Notes: a model not told the origin generated them from the sequence alone. DNA of 53,632 nt from Gammaproteobacteria bacterium (GCA_027013145.1 JALUXX010000037.1:1-53632), one strand, 5' to 3'; numbered from the stretch's first letter, positions 1 to 9,014 are shown. Made by a program: numbers and translations.

Positions 1-118
1 CCGCCATCGCCGCTTGGGCCCGTCTTTTCGCCTCACCCATCGGGTGAACGCCTCCTCAGCAGATTGTGTCGTCAGGACAACAGATTACATAGAAACGGCA
101 GCGTGAATCTACGCTTCT

Positions 119-166
119 AGGATGAAACCGGTCCGTCGGTTCGGTGGATTCCGTGGATTCCGTGCC
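119..166. repeat. Fragment of a dispersed purine/pyrimidine repeat (family C)
   Basis: The stretch reads as short GGTTCGGTGGATTCCGTGG-like blocks. Its reverse complement matches positions 22555-22625 (ATCCACGGAACCCACGGACC, then a GGTTTCAT block). Only these two copies are seen in the window. The rest of 1-197 holds nothing I can identify. Confidence 0.5.
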
Positions 167-197
167 CCCTTCGACCGACGGCGCCCCCGCCCCGCGC

Positions 198-1361
198 TCA
201 GGCGCGCGTGTACAGCGCCAGGTAGGCCTTGCGCTCGAGCGGGGGCACGCGGGCCACGGCGAGGGCGTCGTCGAGGTGGGCGGGATCGCTCATGCCCACG
301 AGGGTCGTACCCAACCCCGGGGTCGACCGGTTGAACTGGATGGCGCGCTGCGCGGCATTGGGCAGATCGGCGAGGGCGCGCGCCACGGCGTCCGGCGATT
401 GGCGCGCGAGGTGGCCCTTCATCAGCGTGTGGCTCGCCATCACATAGACGTTGAGCTGGTGGCACGCCTGCAGCGTGGAGGCGACGTTGCCCTTTCCGGT
501 CGCGCAGTTGAAGCGCGTGAAGCCCTCGGCCATGACCTGATTGAACGGCAACTCCACGATGCGCAGGTGATGGCGCGCCCGCTCATCGCCGCTTGCCTCG
601 CGGGCCGCGCGCTCGGCGAGTCCGAGCAGCGAGGGAATCGACTGGAACATACTGTGGTCGGTCTCCACCCGGAATCCCTCGAAGGTGGAGATCCCGTAGC
701 AGCCGATGCGCCCGGCGTGCACCGCCCGCTCCAGCGAGACGAAGACGCGGGCGAGCTTGCGGTTGAGGTGCTCCTTGCCGATCACCGGGATATGGACCTC
801 GGGCTGATCGACGAGGAAGGCGTCGATCGTCTCCACGCCGAGGCGCTCGCGCGAGTACTCGATCTGATGATCGATGTACTCGGGGCTCAACAGGTGCACG
901 CCGCGCGCGAGGTCCTCGCGCGCGCCGAGACCGGCGCGCGCGATGTTCGCCTCGAACCACGCCTCGGGATCGGCGGGCGGCCCGTCCTCGAAAGTCAGGA
1001 ATCCCCCCTTGGAGACCAGAAAGACCGCCTCCCGGTCGATTCCACGGGCGAGCGCACGGTGCAGCCCGGCCCCGACGGCCGCGAGCGAGCGCCCGTAGCG
1101 GTAGTGCGCAGCGGTATCGATGACGTTGATGCCGCCGGCGAGCGCGCGTTCGACGATCGCCGCGATGCGCGTGTCGACCTCCGGGGTCGCGGCGCCCGGG
1201 AAGGTCCCCACACCGATCGAACTGAGGAGGATGCGCCGGCGCGTGAACTCGCTGAAGTGCCCGGGCGCGGTGAGCGCGGCCATGGACTCGGCGTATGCGC
1301 GCGTGCCCGCGGGGGTCGCGGCCCCGCTCACCGGAGAAAGTACAGCCGCGTGCATCCTCAT
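198..1361 (-). CDS. Aldo/keto reductase family protein
   Basis: A 387-residue protein with an aldo/keto reductase TIM-barrel pattern. Near the N-terminus are a GVGTFPG strand, the repeated VERALAGGINVIDTAAHYRYG block carrying the expected Asp and Tyr, and a lysine strand VFLVSKGGF. The fourth tetrad position, usually His in a D-x-L-x-H-x-P context, reads DAFLVDQPEVH, so the catalytic His is not obvious. Family members reduce carbonyls with NADPH; no substrate can be assigned. ATG 1361 is preferred; GTG 1388 and ATG 1355 or 1283 are alternatives. It is the last gene of a minus-strand run after the deacetylase-like gene, 39 bp downstream of it. Confidence 0.8.
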   Translation of the reverse strand: MRMHAAVLSPVSGAATPAGTRAYAESMAALTAPGHFSEFTRRRILLSSIGVGTFPGAATPEVDTRIAAIVERALAGGINVIDTAAHYRYGRSLAAVGAGLHRALARGIDREAVFLVSKGGFLTFEDGPPADPEAWFEANIARAGLGAREDLARGVHLLSPEYIDHQIEYSRERLGVETIDAFLVDQPEVHIPVIGKEHLNRKLARVFVSLERAVHAGRIGCYGISTFEGFRVETDHSMFQSIPSLLGLAERAAREASGDERARHHLRIVELPFNQVMAEGFTRFNCATGKGNVASTLQACHQLNVYVMASHTLMKGHLARQSPDAVARALADLPNAAQRAIQFNRSTPGLGTTLVGMSDPAHLDDALAVARVPPLERKAYLALYTRA

Positions 1362-1400
1362 CCCCGCCCCCGGGGCCGCACCGCACACCCGGCGCGCGCC

Positions 1401-2624
1401 CTACGCGCGCAACAGCGGGTGCGCCGCCAACAGCCGTTCGAGCGCGGCGGGGATCTCCTCCCGCACCGGCCCGGGCTGCGGGGCGTCGGTGCGGTGGGTG
1501 AACAGTTTCCCGAAATAGTCCGCATCCTCGTCCAGGTCCCAGTCCACGGCGCGCAACAACTGCGCGCCGGCGGGCGGCAGGGCACGGGGCAGGGTGCGCC
1601 CGGACAGCAGCGCCCACACCCCGGTCCAGCAGCGCGCCAGGGCCAGGGGATGGTAGCCGCCCCCGCCCAGGACCAGCAACCGCGCCGCCCCTCCCGGACC
1701 CGTGGGCGCCCCGGCGAGCACCGCCGCGACGACCTCGAGGAAGACGTCGGTCGAGATGCGCAGTTTGCCGAGCGGGTCCGGCAGCAGGATGTCGGTACCG
1801 GCCTGCAACACAACCGCGTCCGGGCGGAAGTGTGCGCGAACCGCCGGCCACAGGGTGCCGAACGCCAGCCGGTACTCGCTGTCGTTGGCGGCCCGCGGGA
1901 GCGGGAAGTTGACCGCGTTGCCGCCGCCGTAGTCGTCGATCCCGCCGCCGGCGAAGGGGTAGGCGTAGGCGGTGTCCATGTGCAGCGAGAGCGTCGCCGT
2001 CCCGGGATCCGCCGCGCAGGCCTCCTGCACGCCGTCGCCGTGGTGGGCGTCGATATCGACGTAGAGCACGCGCAGGCCGGCGCGCCGCAGGCGCCGGATC
2101 GCGAGGACCGGGTCGTTGAAGAAACAGAAGCCGCGCGCCTGATCGGCACGCGCGTGGTGCATCCCGCCGGCGGGACTGAAAGCCGCGCGTCCGGTCAGCA
2201 CCGCCTCCGCGCCCTGGACGCTGCCGCCCGCGGCGGTGGCCGGGGTGCGGAAGAATCCGGGGAAGTAGGGGTTCTCGTAGTTGCCGATGTTGTGCCGGCG
2301 CCGGTAGCGGTCGGGGACCTTGCCGAGCGCCTCGCACCGGCGCATGGCGGTGACGTATTCGGGCGTGTGAAAGCCGAGAAGCTCCGCGTCCGTCGCGCAA
2401 CGCGACTCGAGGTACTCCTCCGCGCGCAGGGCCCCGTAGCTGCGGATCAGGTCCACCGTAAGCGATACCCGCGGAATGGCGAGGGGATGGTGATCGCCGT
2501 AGCTCGCACGCCGGTAGCGATCGGCGGCGATCAGCACCGCCGGGCGGGTCGGTGCCGGACCGTCGTCGGCCGCCGCACGGGTTTGTCTCCCGCCGGCCGG
2601 CAGCGCCCGGGAGTGCACGCTCAC
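1401..2624 (-). CDS. Histone deacetylase / AcuC-type zinc amidohydrolase
   Basis: A 407-residue arginase/deacetylase-fold protein. Visible active-site elements are the His pair in PAGGMHHARAD, the metal ligands in VDIDAHHGDGVQ, the second Asp site in QAGTDILLPDPLG, and the glycine-tyrosine loop LGGGGYHP. The family hydrolyses N-acetyl groups from protein lysines, polyamines or small amides; acetoin-utilisation AcuC is one branch and the true substrate here is unknown. Its ATG overlaps the cbbO stop by 4 bp, so the two are probably translationally coupled. That places a deacetylase in the same operon as a Rubisco-activase-type pair. Confidence 0.88.
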   Translation of the reverse strand: MSVHSRALPAGGRQTRAAADDGPAPTRPAVLIAADRYRRASYGDHHPLAIPRVSLTVDLIRSYGALRAEEYLESRCATDAELLGFHTPEYVTAMRRCEALGKVPDRYRRRHNIGNYENPYFPGFFRTPATAAGGSVQGAEAVLTGRAAFSPAGGMHHARADQARGFCFFNDPVLAIRRLRRAGLRVLYVDIDAHHGDGVQEACAADPGTATLSLHMDTAYAYPFAGGGIDDYGGGNAVNFPLPRAANDSEYRLAFGTLWPAVRAHFRPDAVVLQAGTDILLPDPLGKLRISTDVFLEVVAAVLAGAPTGPGGAARLLVLGGGGYHPLALARCWTGVWALLSGRTLPRALPPAGAQLLRAVDWDLDEDADYFGKLFTHRTDAPQPGPVREEIPAALERLLAAHPLLRA

Positions 2625-5167
2625 GCCGCGCCTCCACGCCGCAGCCGCAGGTAGATCTCCGGCAGCCGCTGCGGCAGCCGGTCGACGTCCTCGAGGACGA
2701 GATAGTGTCCGACGCCGAAGATCGCCGGCAGGTACGTCCCGGCGCGCGGATCGAGCGTCACGCAGAAGGCGTGGATCCCGGCGTCGCGCGCCTCCTTCAT
2801 GGCCAGGCGCGTGTCCTCGTGCAGATAGCGCAGGTCGCCGCCGTCGTCGTAGTCGGCCGGGCGCCCGTCGGAGAGGATCAGTAGCAGCCGCCGCTGCGCC
2901 GGCGCCGCGCGCAGCTCATCCACCGCGCGGCGGATCGCCGCCCCCATGCGGCTGGCGAGACGCCCGGTGAGCCCGGCGATGCGCGCGCGCCGGTCGGCGT
3001 CGAGGGGTTCGTCGAATGCCTTGATGCGGTAGTACTCGACGCCGTCGTGGTATTTCGAGGCGAACCCGCGAACGGCGCAGGGATCGCCGACCTCCTCAAG
3101 GGCGTCGGCGAATACCAGCAGCGCGGCGCGCAGGCGGTCGACGACGCGCCCGCCCCCGTCGGGCGTCGTGGCCATGATCGAGGTCGAGAGGTCGGCCAGC
3201 AGCAGCACCGCGGTGTCGCGCCCGCGCGCCGCGCGACGGACGTAGACGTCCGGGCGCGGGGCGAGGCCGGCGCGGCGCGCCACGACGTAGTCCACGGCGG
3301 CGTCGAGATCGAGATCCTCGCCGTCGGGGCGGCGGCGCAACGGCGCGCGGCGCACCGGGCGCTGGCGCTGGAGCGCGCGCCGGAGCCGGCGCCGCAGGTG
3401 CGCCGTCGCCTCCCACATCCGCGCGGCGCCCGCCGCATCGTGCTCGCGCAGCTCGCAGTCGTGCACGCGCGCCCAGCCCTCCCGGTAGGCCTGCGCGCGG
3501 TAGTCCCACTCCGGATAGGCACGCCCGCCCCGGCGCGGGGCCCGGGGCGCGGGCGACGGGGGGACGCGGGCGACGGAGCCCACACCGGCGCCCCGGGCCC
3601 CGCTGCCGCCCATGGCCCCGCGCGATTCCACGCGCGGATTCCGCCCTGCCCGCGCACCTGCGGGCACGGCGGCGGGGCGCCGGGTGTGCGCCTCCCCGGC
3701 GCCCTCGTCCCCCGCCCCCGCTGCGGCGGCGTGCGCGGCGGCGACGGCCCCGGCCGGGCGCGGCGCGTTGGGGCCGCGACCCGGCAGATGGAAGGCCGCG
3801 GCCGGAGCCGGCCCGGCGCCGTCCGCGTCCGTTTCCGCCCCTTCGGGCCCGCCCGTCTCCCGAAACCACGCCCGCGCGCACGCGAACGCCGTCGCGACCG
3901 TCGCCTCCGGCGCCGCCAGCGGGGCCAGGCGCGGACCCAGGGCATCGGCCGGGTGGTCGGCATCCAGCGCCCCGAGGCCCGCGCACAGGGCGTCACGCAG
4001 CCGCCCGGCGTACCCCGACGGGCGCGGGGCGGCGCGGGCGAGGCGTTGCAAGCGCTTGGCGTAGCCCGGAATCCGCCGCGCGAGACGGAGGTCCACGCGC
4101 AGGTCCTCGCACAGGTCGAACACGGCGCGGAAACGCCCGTCCGCCTCCCCCGTGACGGACGCGCACCGCCGCGTCCACGCCTCCGCAGGCCCCTCTCCGG
4201 GCCCGCCGGAACCCGCCTCGGCGGCGAGCGCGTGCGGCTCGTAGGTGCCGTAGACGAGGTGCCCCGCCGCGTGCAGCACCCCGAGCACCGCGGCCTCGCG
4301 ATCGGGGAAGACCGCGGGCAGCCACAGGCGGCGCCCGTCGGTCTCGACCGCCGCCGCACCGCCCCCCGGGCGCCAGTCGCTCTCGCGCCAGGCGCGCGCC
4401 GCCTCGGGCAGCGCCGCGCCGAACCACGCCTCGAGCAGCAGGCGCAGGAGACGCCCGCGGCGCCGCACGGAAAAGCCCGGCATCAGCTCGAACAGCGAAT
4501 CGAGCCCCTCGCCCTCGAGCCGGAAGTAGCGCTCGCCGCGGGTGCGCGCCGCGCGCAGCACGTCCGCCCCGCGCGCGGCCCAGCGCGCGAAGGTCCCGGC
4601 GTCGACGGTGCCGCGCAGCCGCAGGGCCGCATCCAGGTATGCGCCGAGCGCCGTGCCCCCCTCGCCGAGGGACTCCGCAGGCGCCAGCAGGGCCTCGAGG
4701 GCCTCCACGCCCGCGCCTGCCCCGGCCAGCGCCTCGAAGGGGGTCTCGAAGTAGCGCCCCCCGGCCCCGGCGTCGCGCACGGTCCAGCGCCGCCCGAGGT
4801 CGAACCAGCGCCGCTCCCCCGCCCCGCCCCAACGCGCGCGCACCGCCCCGGCCTGGGCCATGAAACCCTCGACCGCCCGCCACGCCCCGCGCACGCGCCC
4901 CAGCGACAGCGCCTGCTCGAGCCACGGATCCAGCCCCGCAAAGGCGCCGGCCAGGGCCGGCGTGCCGCGCCAGAAGGCCCGGCCGGCATCGCGGTCGCGC
5001 AGGAACAGCTCGCGCCCGGCCTCCAGCCAGCGCGCCGCGCCGGCCGCCTCGACCGCGCGCACCGCCGGCAACGCCGCGCAGGCGTCCCGGTGCGCGACGT
5101 AGCTCACCGCCTCGAGCTGCGCGAGGATCTCCTCCTCGGGAGTGTCCGGCTGCGCGCGATCGGTCAC
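2621..5167 (-). CDS. cbbO: CbbO/NorD-type von Willebrand factor A protein
   Basis: About 848 residues from GTG 5167. The C-terminal ~220 residues form a VWA domain with the MIDAS motif DLSTS and the later segments RLLLILSDGRPADYDDG and AFCVTLDP. The middle (roughly residues 400-530) is low-complexity Pro/Ala/Gly. CbbO partners the AAA+ protein CbbQ, and in autotrophs the pair removes inhibitory sugar phosphates from Rubisco; the NorD branch acts on nitric oxide reductase. No Rubisco or nor gene lies in the window, so the client is inferred. An ATG at 5230 would overlap cbbQ by 47 bp; GTG 5167, 16 bp past the cbbQ stop, fits better. Confidence 0.85.
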   Translation of the reverse strand: MTDRAQPDTPEEEILAQLEAVSYVAHRDACAALPAVRAVEAAGAARWLEAGRELFLRDRDAGRAFWRGTPALAGAFAGLDPWLEQALSLGRVRGAWRAVEGFMAQAGAVRARWGGAGERRWFDLGRRWTVRDAGAGGRYFETPFEALAGAGAGVEALEALLAPAESLGEGGTALGAYLDAALRLRGTVDAGTFARWAARGADVLRAARTRGERYFRLEGEGLDSLFELMPGFSVRRRGRLLRLLLEAWFGAALPEAARAWRESDWRPGGGAAAVETDGRRLWLPAVFPDREAAVLGVLHAAGHLVYGTYEPHALAAEAGSGGPGEGPAEAWTRRCASVTGEADGRFRAVFDLCEDLRVDLRLARRIPGYAKRLQRLARAAPRPSGYAGRLRDALCAGLGALDADHPADALGPRLAPLAAPEATVATAFACARAWFRETGGPEGAETDADGAGPAPAAAFHLPGRGPNAPRPAGAVAAAHAAAAGAGDEGAGEAHTRRPAAVPAGARAGRNPRVESRGAMGGSGARGAGVGSVARVPPSPAPRAPRRGGRAYPEWDYRAQAYREGWARVHDCELREHDAAGAARMWEATAHLRRRLRRALQRQRPVRRAPLRRRPDGEDLDLDAAVDYVVARRAGLAPRPDVYVRRAARGRDTAVLLLADLSTSIMATTPDGGGRVVDRLRAALLVFADALEEVGDPCAVRGFASKYHDGVEYYRIKAFDEPLDADRRARIAGLTGRLASRMGAAIRRAVDELRAAPAQRRLLLILSDGRPADYDDGGDLRYLHEDTRLAMKEARDAGIHAFCVTLDPRAGTYLPAIFGVGHYLVLEDVDRLPQRLPEIYLRLRRGGAA

Positions 5168-5183
5168 CGGTGCGCGCCGCGGC

Positions 5184-6074
5184 TCAGGCCGGGGGATCGT
5201 CCGCCGGGCGCGGGGCGGCGGGGGCCGCATCCGGGCCGAAATGGGCGTCGACGATCTCCTCCAGGGCCGCGACCAGTTCCGGGTCGTCGGTGAGCGGATG
5301 GACCATCGCCGCGCGGCACGCCGCGGCCGGGGCGAGTCCGGCCTGCATGAGCTGGGCGGCGTAGACCATGGCGCGGGTCGACGTCGCCTCCTCGAGCCCG
5401 TGGTCCTTGAGCCGGCGCGCCCGGCGCCCGGCCGCGACCAGGGAATCGATCACCCCGGCGGGCAGACCGCCGGCCTCCTGCGCGACGATCGCGCGCTCGG
5501 CCGCCGCATCGGGATAGTCGAAGGCGATCGCGACGAAGCGCTGCTTGGTGGAGGGCTTGAGGTCCTTGAGCACCGTCTGGTAGCCCGGGTTGTAGGAGAT
5601 GACCAGTTGAAAGTCCTCGTGGGCCTCGACCACGCGGCTCTTGCGGTCCAGGGGCAGCCGGCGGCGGTGATCGGTCAACGGGTGGATCACCACCGTGGTA
5701 TCGGTGCGCGCCTCGACGATCTCGTCGAGGTAGCAGATCGCCCCCTCCCGCACCGCCCGCGTGAGCGGACCGTCCTGCCAGACCGTGGCATCGCCTTCGA
5801 GCAGGAACCGCCCGACCAGGTCCGCGGCGGTCAGGTCCTCGTGGCAGGCGACCGTGACCAGGGGGCGTCCGAGCCGGTGCGCCATGTGCTCCAGAAACCG
5901 GGTCTTGCCGCAGCCGGTCGGGCCCTTGAGCATGACCGGGAGCCGACGCCGGCTGGCCGCCTCGAAGACGGCGATCTCGTTGCCCTGGGGAAGATAGAAC
6001 GGCGCCGCGCCCGGTTCGGGCGCGGCGACCGCGTCGCGTTCCCCGCCGCGCACCCGGTCGAGCAGCTTCTTCAT
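5184..6074 (-). CDS. cbbQ: CbbQ/NirQ/NorQ AAA+ ATPase (MoxR class)
   Basis: A 296-residue MoxR-type AAA+ ATPase. Walker A is GPTGCGKT at residues 51-58, Walker B is ICYLDEI, and an arginine-rich sensor region follows in [14 protein letters not shown]. The motif [20 protein letters not shown] is typical of CbbQ/NorQ. It works with the VWA partner encoded immediately downstream as a motor that remodels a metabolic enzyme. ATG 6074 is chosen because GAGGT lies 8 nt upstream; the in-frame ATG at 6080 would leave only 2 nt. It heads the minus-strand operon and diverges from the gene at 6232. Confidence 0.9.
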   Translation of the reverse strand: MKKLLDRVRGGERDAVAAPEPGAAPFYLPQGNEIAVFEAASRRRLPVMLKGPTGCGKTRFLEHMAHRLGRPLVTVACHEDLTAADLVGRFLLEGDATVWQDGPLTRAVREGAICYLDEIVEARTDTTVVIHPLTDHRRRLPLDRKSRVVEAHEDFQLVISYNPGYQTVLKDLKPSTKQRFVAIAFDYPDAAAERAIVAQEAGGLPAGVIDSLVAAGRRARRLKDHGLEEATSTRAMVYAAQLMQAGLAPAAACRAAMVHPLTDDPELVAALEEIVDAHFGPDAAPAAPRPADDPPA

Positions 6075-6160
6075 GCGCATCTACCTCGAAGCGGGGGGCC
6101 GAAACGGAACGGGAGGACCGGGCCCTCCCGGCGGGGCGTGTGCGGCCCGCCGCGGAGCGG

Positions 6161-6189
6161 GTGACTATATCACAGCCGCCTAATATAAT
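6161..6189 (+). promoter_or_regulatory. Sigma70-like promoter for the 103-residue gene
   Basis: GTGACT (6161-6166), a 17-bp spacer and TATAAT (6184-6189). The -10 is a perfect consensus and the -35 matches four of six positions. It lies in the 157-bp gap between divergent cbbQ and the gene at 6232 and reads toward the latter, predicting a leader of roughly 35 nt. Confidence 0.6.
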
Positions 6190-6231
6190 GGGCGCGCGAA
6201 ACGGCGCGGGACCTGAATGAGGGCAGGGGCA

Positions 6232-6543
6232 GTGATCAAACGGATTCTACTGAACAACGTCCAATACAACCCCAACCGCGACCCCCAGTTCTACCGTCGC
6301 ACCGTGGGAGAGGAGTTCCGCCTCCAGGTGTTCCTGGACGGGAGCGGACGCGCGCAGGCCCGCCTGGAGGCGGAAGGCACGGCGCTGTGCGAGGCCGAAG
6401 TCGCGCTGCCCGGGACCTTCGACTGCCGCTTTCGTTTCGACCGGCCGGGCACGCGCGTGGGCACGGTCACCGTCGTGCGCGACGGCGAGACCATCCGACA
6501 GGACATCCGCCTGGACGTCGAGGCCCACGCCTGGGTCGGTTGA
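6232..6543 (+). CDS. Small uncharacterised protein (103 aa)
   Basis: I do not recognise this family. From GTG 6232 the product begins VIKRILLNNVQYNPNRDPQ. It is largely beta-strand-like, without a signal peptide or membrane segment, and ends in paired strands around GTVTVVRDGE and IRLDVEAH. GTG 6232 has GAGGG 8 nt upstream; ATG 6217 would add five residues and lacks a good ribosome site. It is the only plus-strand gene between the cbbQO operon and the unknown-gene operon at 6578-9470, and it has its own near-consensus promoter. It converges with the gene ending at 6578. Confidence 0.6.
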   Translation: MIKRILLNNVQYNPNRDPQFYRRTVGEEFRLQVFLDGSGRAQARLEAEGTALCEAEVALPGTFDCRFRFDRPGTRVGTVTVVRDGETIRQDIRLDVEAHAWVG

Positions 6544-6577
6544 CCCAGGCGCCGCACCGCCCCCGGCGGCGGGGCCG

Positions 6578-7063
6578 TCAGTGCAGCAGTTCCCGCCCGC
6601 GCCGGTACAGTTCCTCGGCCTTGGCCTCGTCGATGGTGAGCTTCACCACCTTGCGGCAGGATTCCAGGCAGGTCGCGAGACCTTCCTCGGAATCCGGGGC
6701 CTCGCGCAGCTTGCGCACGACCTTGCCGGCGTCGGGCCCGAGGATCTCCCCGGCGAGCCCGATCAGCCGCTCCCGCACCCCCGCCGCGGCGTTACCGTTG
6801 CGCGGCGCCGGGGCGTCGTCGACCGATGCGCCCGGGGCGGGGACCCCGTCGCCGGCCGCATGCACCAGACCCTGGCGCTGCAGTTCCTCCAGGATCTCCT
6901 CCAGATCCGGGATACCGGCGCTGCGTGCCTTGAGCTGGGCCACGGACGAGCGCCCGTCCACGAGAATCAGCACGCGCCGCTGATTGAACGGCAGCCCGCA
7001 ACTGCGGTGCTCGATCTCGTCCTTGCCCTTCTCCGTCTTGAAGAAGATCGTCTCGATGTCCAT
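6578..7063 (-). CDS. Uncharacterised protein, possible winged-helix N-terminus (161 aa)
   Basis: No family recognised with confidence. The N-terminal ~70 residues (IFFKTEKGKDEIEHRSCGLP, then NQRRVLILVDGRSSVAQLKA) look like an alpha/beta winged-helix fold seen in some cytoplasmic regulatory proteins. A Pro/Ala-rich linker follows, then a helical C-terminal half with two cysteines (CLESCRKVVKL). No membrane segment is present. It ends the minus-strand gene run that begins at 9470, 29 bp after the membrane protein gene. A regulatory or accessory role is inference only. Confidence 0.65.
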   Translation of the reverse strand: MDIETIFFKTEKGKDEIEHRSCGLPFNQRRVLILVDGRSSVAQLKARSAGIPDLEEILEELQRQGLVHAAGDGVPAPGASVDDAPAPRNGNAAAGVRERLIGLAGEILGPDAGKVVRKLREAPDSEEGLATCLESCRKVVKLTIDEAKAEELYRRGRELLH

Positions 7064-7092
7064 GAGTCAGGGGTCCCGGCGGATCGCGGCGG

Positions 7093-7392
7093 CTACTCGG
7101 TCAGCTCCTGGATGATGGTGTAGATGAGCTTCACCGTGATGATCACGTAGATCGCGCCGCCCAGGAACACGAACGAGACGATCATCCGCAGGATCTCGTC
7201 CGGGATGCGGTTGAAGAACGGCAGCGCCATGTACCCCGCGGTGAACATCGCCACCAGCAGGATCACGATGTTCCACTTGCTCCCGACCACCCCTCCGGGG
7301 ATCTGACTCTTCAAGGAGACCACCATCCACATGCAGTACAGCATGGCGGCAATCGCGATCGTAATCACGACTGTAACGGGATCGAACTCCAT
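7093..7392 (-). CDS. Small inner-membrane protein, about three TM helices (99 aa)
   Basis: The 99-residue product has three hydrophobic segments: around VTVVITIAIAAMLYCMWMVV, IVILLVAMFTAGYMALPFF, and MIVSFVFLGGAIYVIITVKL. It is almost certainly an integral membrane protein. Start ATG 7392 has AGGAGA close upstream. No family is recognised. The 196-bp gap before the next upstream gene (7393-7588) holds no clear ORF, so the gene may have its own promoter. Confidence 0.7.
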   Translation of the reverse strand: MEFDPVTVVITIAIAAMLYCMWMVVSLKSQIPGGVVGSKWNIVILLVAMFTAGYMALPFFNRIPDEILRMIVSFVFLGGAIYVIITVKLIYTIIQELTE

Positions 7393-7588
7393 CGCCCTTC
7401 TCCTCTGAAAATCCAACGCGCTTGCAGACCAAGCCTTCAGTACATCGGCCGCTGCGGCCGGACCTTTAATAGGGGGGTCTCCCCAAGTATCGGATCCCCG
7501 GCCGCGGGCATCGATGCGCCACCCATCAGCCCCTGGGACAGCGGCAGGCAGGCGGGCGAGTGAAGTCCCGGAAGGGTACGGATCGGCG

Positions 7589-7984
7589 TCAGGCGGGGCC
7601 GCCCCAGCCGTAGCGCTCGAAGAGCGCCGGCAGCAGCTCCAGGAGGGCGTCCCGGTCGAGGAGGCGGTCGGCCCGCGCCAGGCGCATCTCGTCCCGCAGG
7701 GCCGCGTCGCCCCCGAAACAGAATACGGGGAGGTTGATCTGGTGGACCACCCGCAGCTCGCGGATGACATCCAGGGGATCGAAGGCGTCGATCTCGTCGA
7801 GATCGAGGATCAGGAACCGGTACAGCAGGATCTCGTGCCAGTCCCCGAGCGCCTCGAGCTCGGTGACCCGGCGCAGCTCCCACCCCGCCGGCATGCGCTC
7901 GCGGACCGCCGCCTCCATGGCCTCGTCCCGGCTCATCAGGACGAGGCGCCGGCGCAGGCGCTGCTCAATCGTCGGCCGGTTCAT
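7589..7984 (-). CDS. Receiver-like (response-regulator fold) protein, 131 aa
   Basis: From ATG 7984 the product is 131 residues with an alternating beta/alpha pattern like a CheY receiver. RLVLMSRDEAME resembles strand 1, and FLILDLDEIDAFDPLDVIREL resembles the phospho-acceptor strand, with an Asp-Leu-Asp. LPVFCFGGDA occupies the strand-4 position. The last residues (LLDRDALLELLPALFERYG) resemble the final helix. No DNA-binding domain is attached. The start overlaps the end of the lipoate-ligase-like gene by 20 bp, which suggests coupled translation. A signalling role is inferred from fold only. Confidence 0.55.
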   Translation of the reverse strand: MNRPTIEQRLRRRLVLMSRDEAMEAAVRERMPAGWELRRVTELEALGDWHEILLYRFLILDLDEIDAFDPLDVIRELRVVHQINLPVFCFGGDAALRDEMRLARADRLLDRDALLELLPALFERYGWGGPA

Positions 7985-9014
7985 CCCCCGCCTCCTCCAG
8001 CGTCTGCCGTGCCAACGCCACGGCGGCCTCCGCGACCCGGGCGGCACACGCACGCGCGGGGGAGCGGGCGAGCGCACCCTGCACCGCGTCGCTCCGCAGG
8101 GCCCAGGCCCCGAGGATCTCGACCTCACCTTCGCCGCCGCTCTCCCCGGGCCACCAGCCGAGGCGCACGATGCGCCCGTCCCGCAGGACCAGACGAACCG
8201 TGCCGGGACACCCGCCGCGCTCGACGAGGAAGACCCGCTCCCGGATCTTCACTCCGCCGGAAATCCGTCGCCGGCCGGCGGCAGTCTCGCGCTGGTCCAG
8301 TTCCGCGCGGGCGGCGGGCAACGCCGCCGTCTCCGCCGACGTCAGACCCGATGCGGCGAACGACCAGCCCATCTCCGCGGCCACCACATCGCGAAAGCGC
8401 GCCTCGAGCGCAACCGCGTCGGGTCGTACCCCTTCCCGCGCCCAGTCGGTCATCCCGTCTTCGAGTTCCCGGCGCAGCCAGTCGCGGAAACCGGGGCTCG
8501 GGGCCCGCACCGCGGTCGCGAACGCCGCGACATCGAAGCGCAACAGGAAACTCGCCCCCCACAGGTACACCGCACCGAGGCTCGCCGCCCCGCTGCCCAG
8601 GATCTTGCGCCCGTTCACCCACAGGTCGGTACCGCCCCCCGGCGCCGCGGCGATCCCGAAGCCCGCGCAGGTCACCGCCGCCGTCGTCAGGCAGCGCTCC
8701 AGGAATCGCGCGCGCGCGGCGGGCGCCGCGCGCCGCGGCACGACGAAGATGAAGCACCACTGCCATGGATCCACCCACACCGCCCCGCCGCCGAGCGGGC
8801 GCCGGTGTACCGGCAGGCCGGCCGCCCGGCACGCCGCCAGGTCGAGTTCGGCCGCCGCGTCCTGGGCCGCGCCGATGCACAGGTGCGCCCGGTCGCAGCA
8901 CCCCCACAGCACGGCCGGGGCGTCGTCCGGTCCCATGCACTCGCCCACGGCCTGCGCCGAGGCGTAGAAGGTCCCGGGGGCGACCCGGCCGAGGTGAACC
9001 CAGCGCGCCCGCAC
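7965..9014 (-). CDS. Lipoate-protein ligase A-like protein, second copy
   Basis: A 349-residue member of the biotin/lipoate ligase (BPL/LplA) family. The lipoyl-AMP loop HRRPLGGGAVWVD is at residues 70-82, and the conserved lysine lies in TDLWVNGRKILGSG (Lys137). The last ~130 residues (GGVKIRERVFLVE, VRLVLRDGRIVRLGWWPG) resemble the accessory LplB-like domain of sulfur-oxidiser ligases. It is clearly different from the ligase at 19115-20218, and the start is GTG 9014. It sits among unknown genes rather than beside a lipoyl-domain protein, so its acceptor and even its acyl substrate are open. Confidence 0.75.
   Translation of the reverse strand: MRARWVHLGRVAPGTFYASAQAVGECMGPDDAPAVLWGCCDRAHLCIGAAQDAAAELDLAACRAAGLPVHRRPLGGGAVWVDPWQWCFIFVVPRRAAPAARARFLERCLTTAAVTCAGFGIAAAPGGGTDLWVNGRKILGSGAASLGAVYLWGASFLLRFDVAAFATAVRAPSPGFRDWLRRELEDGMTDWAREGVRPDAVALEARFRDVVAAEMGWSFAASGLTSAETAALPAARAELDQRETAAGRRRISGGVKIRERVFLVERGGCPGTVRLVLRDGRIVRLGWWPGESGGEGEVEILGAWALRSDAVQGALARSPARACAARVAEAAVALARQTLEEAGDEPADD

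Noticed and set aside
144-2654. An 836-residue plus-strand open frame across the reductase and deacetylase genes
   Set aside because: It is antisense to two genes with clear family motifs, and its composition is Arg/Gly/Ala-rich without domain features.
3047-5293. A 748-residue plus-strand open frame over cbbO
   Set aside because: Antisense shadow of the VWA protein; no recognisable domain and very biased composition.
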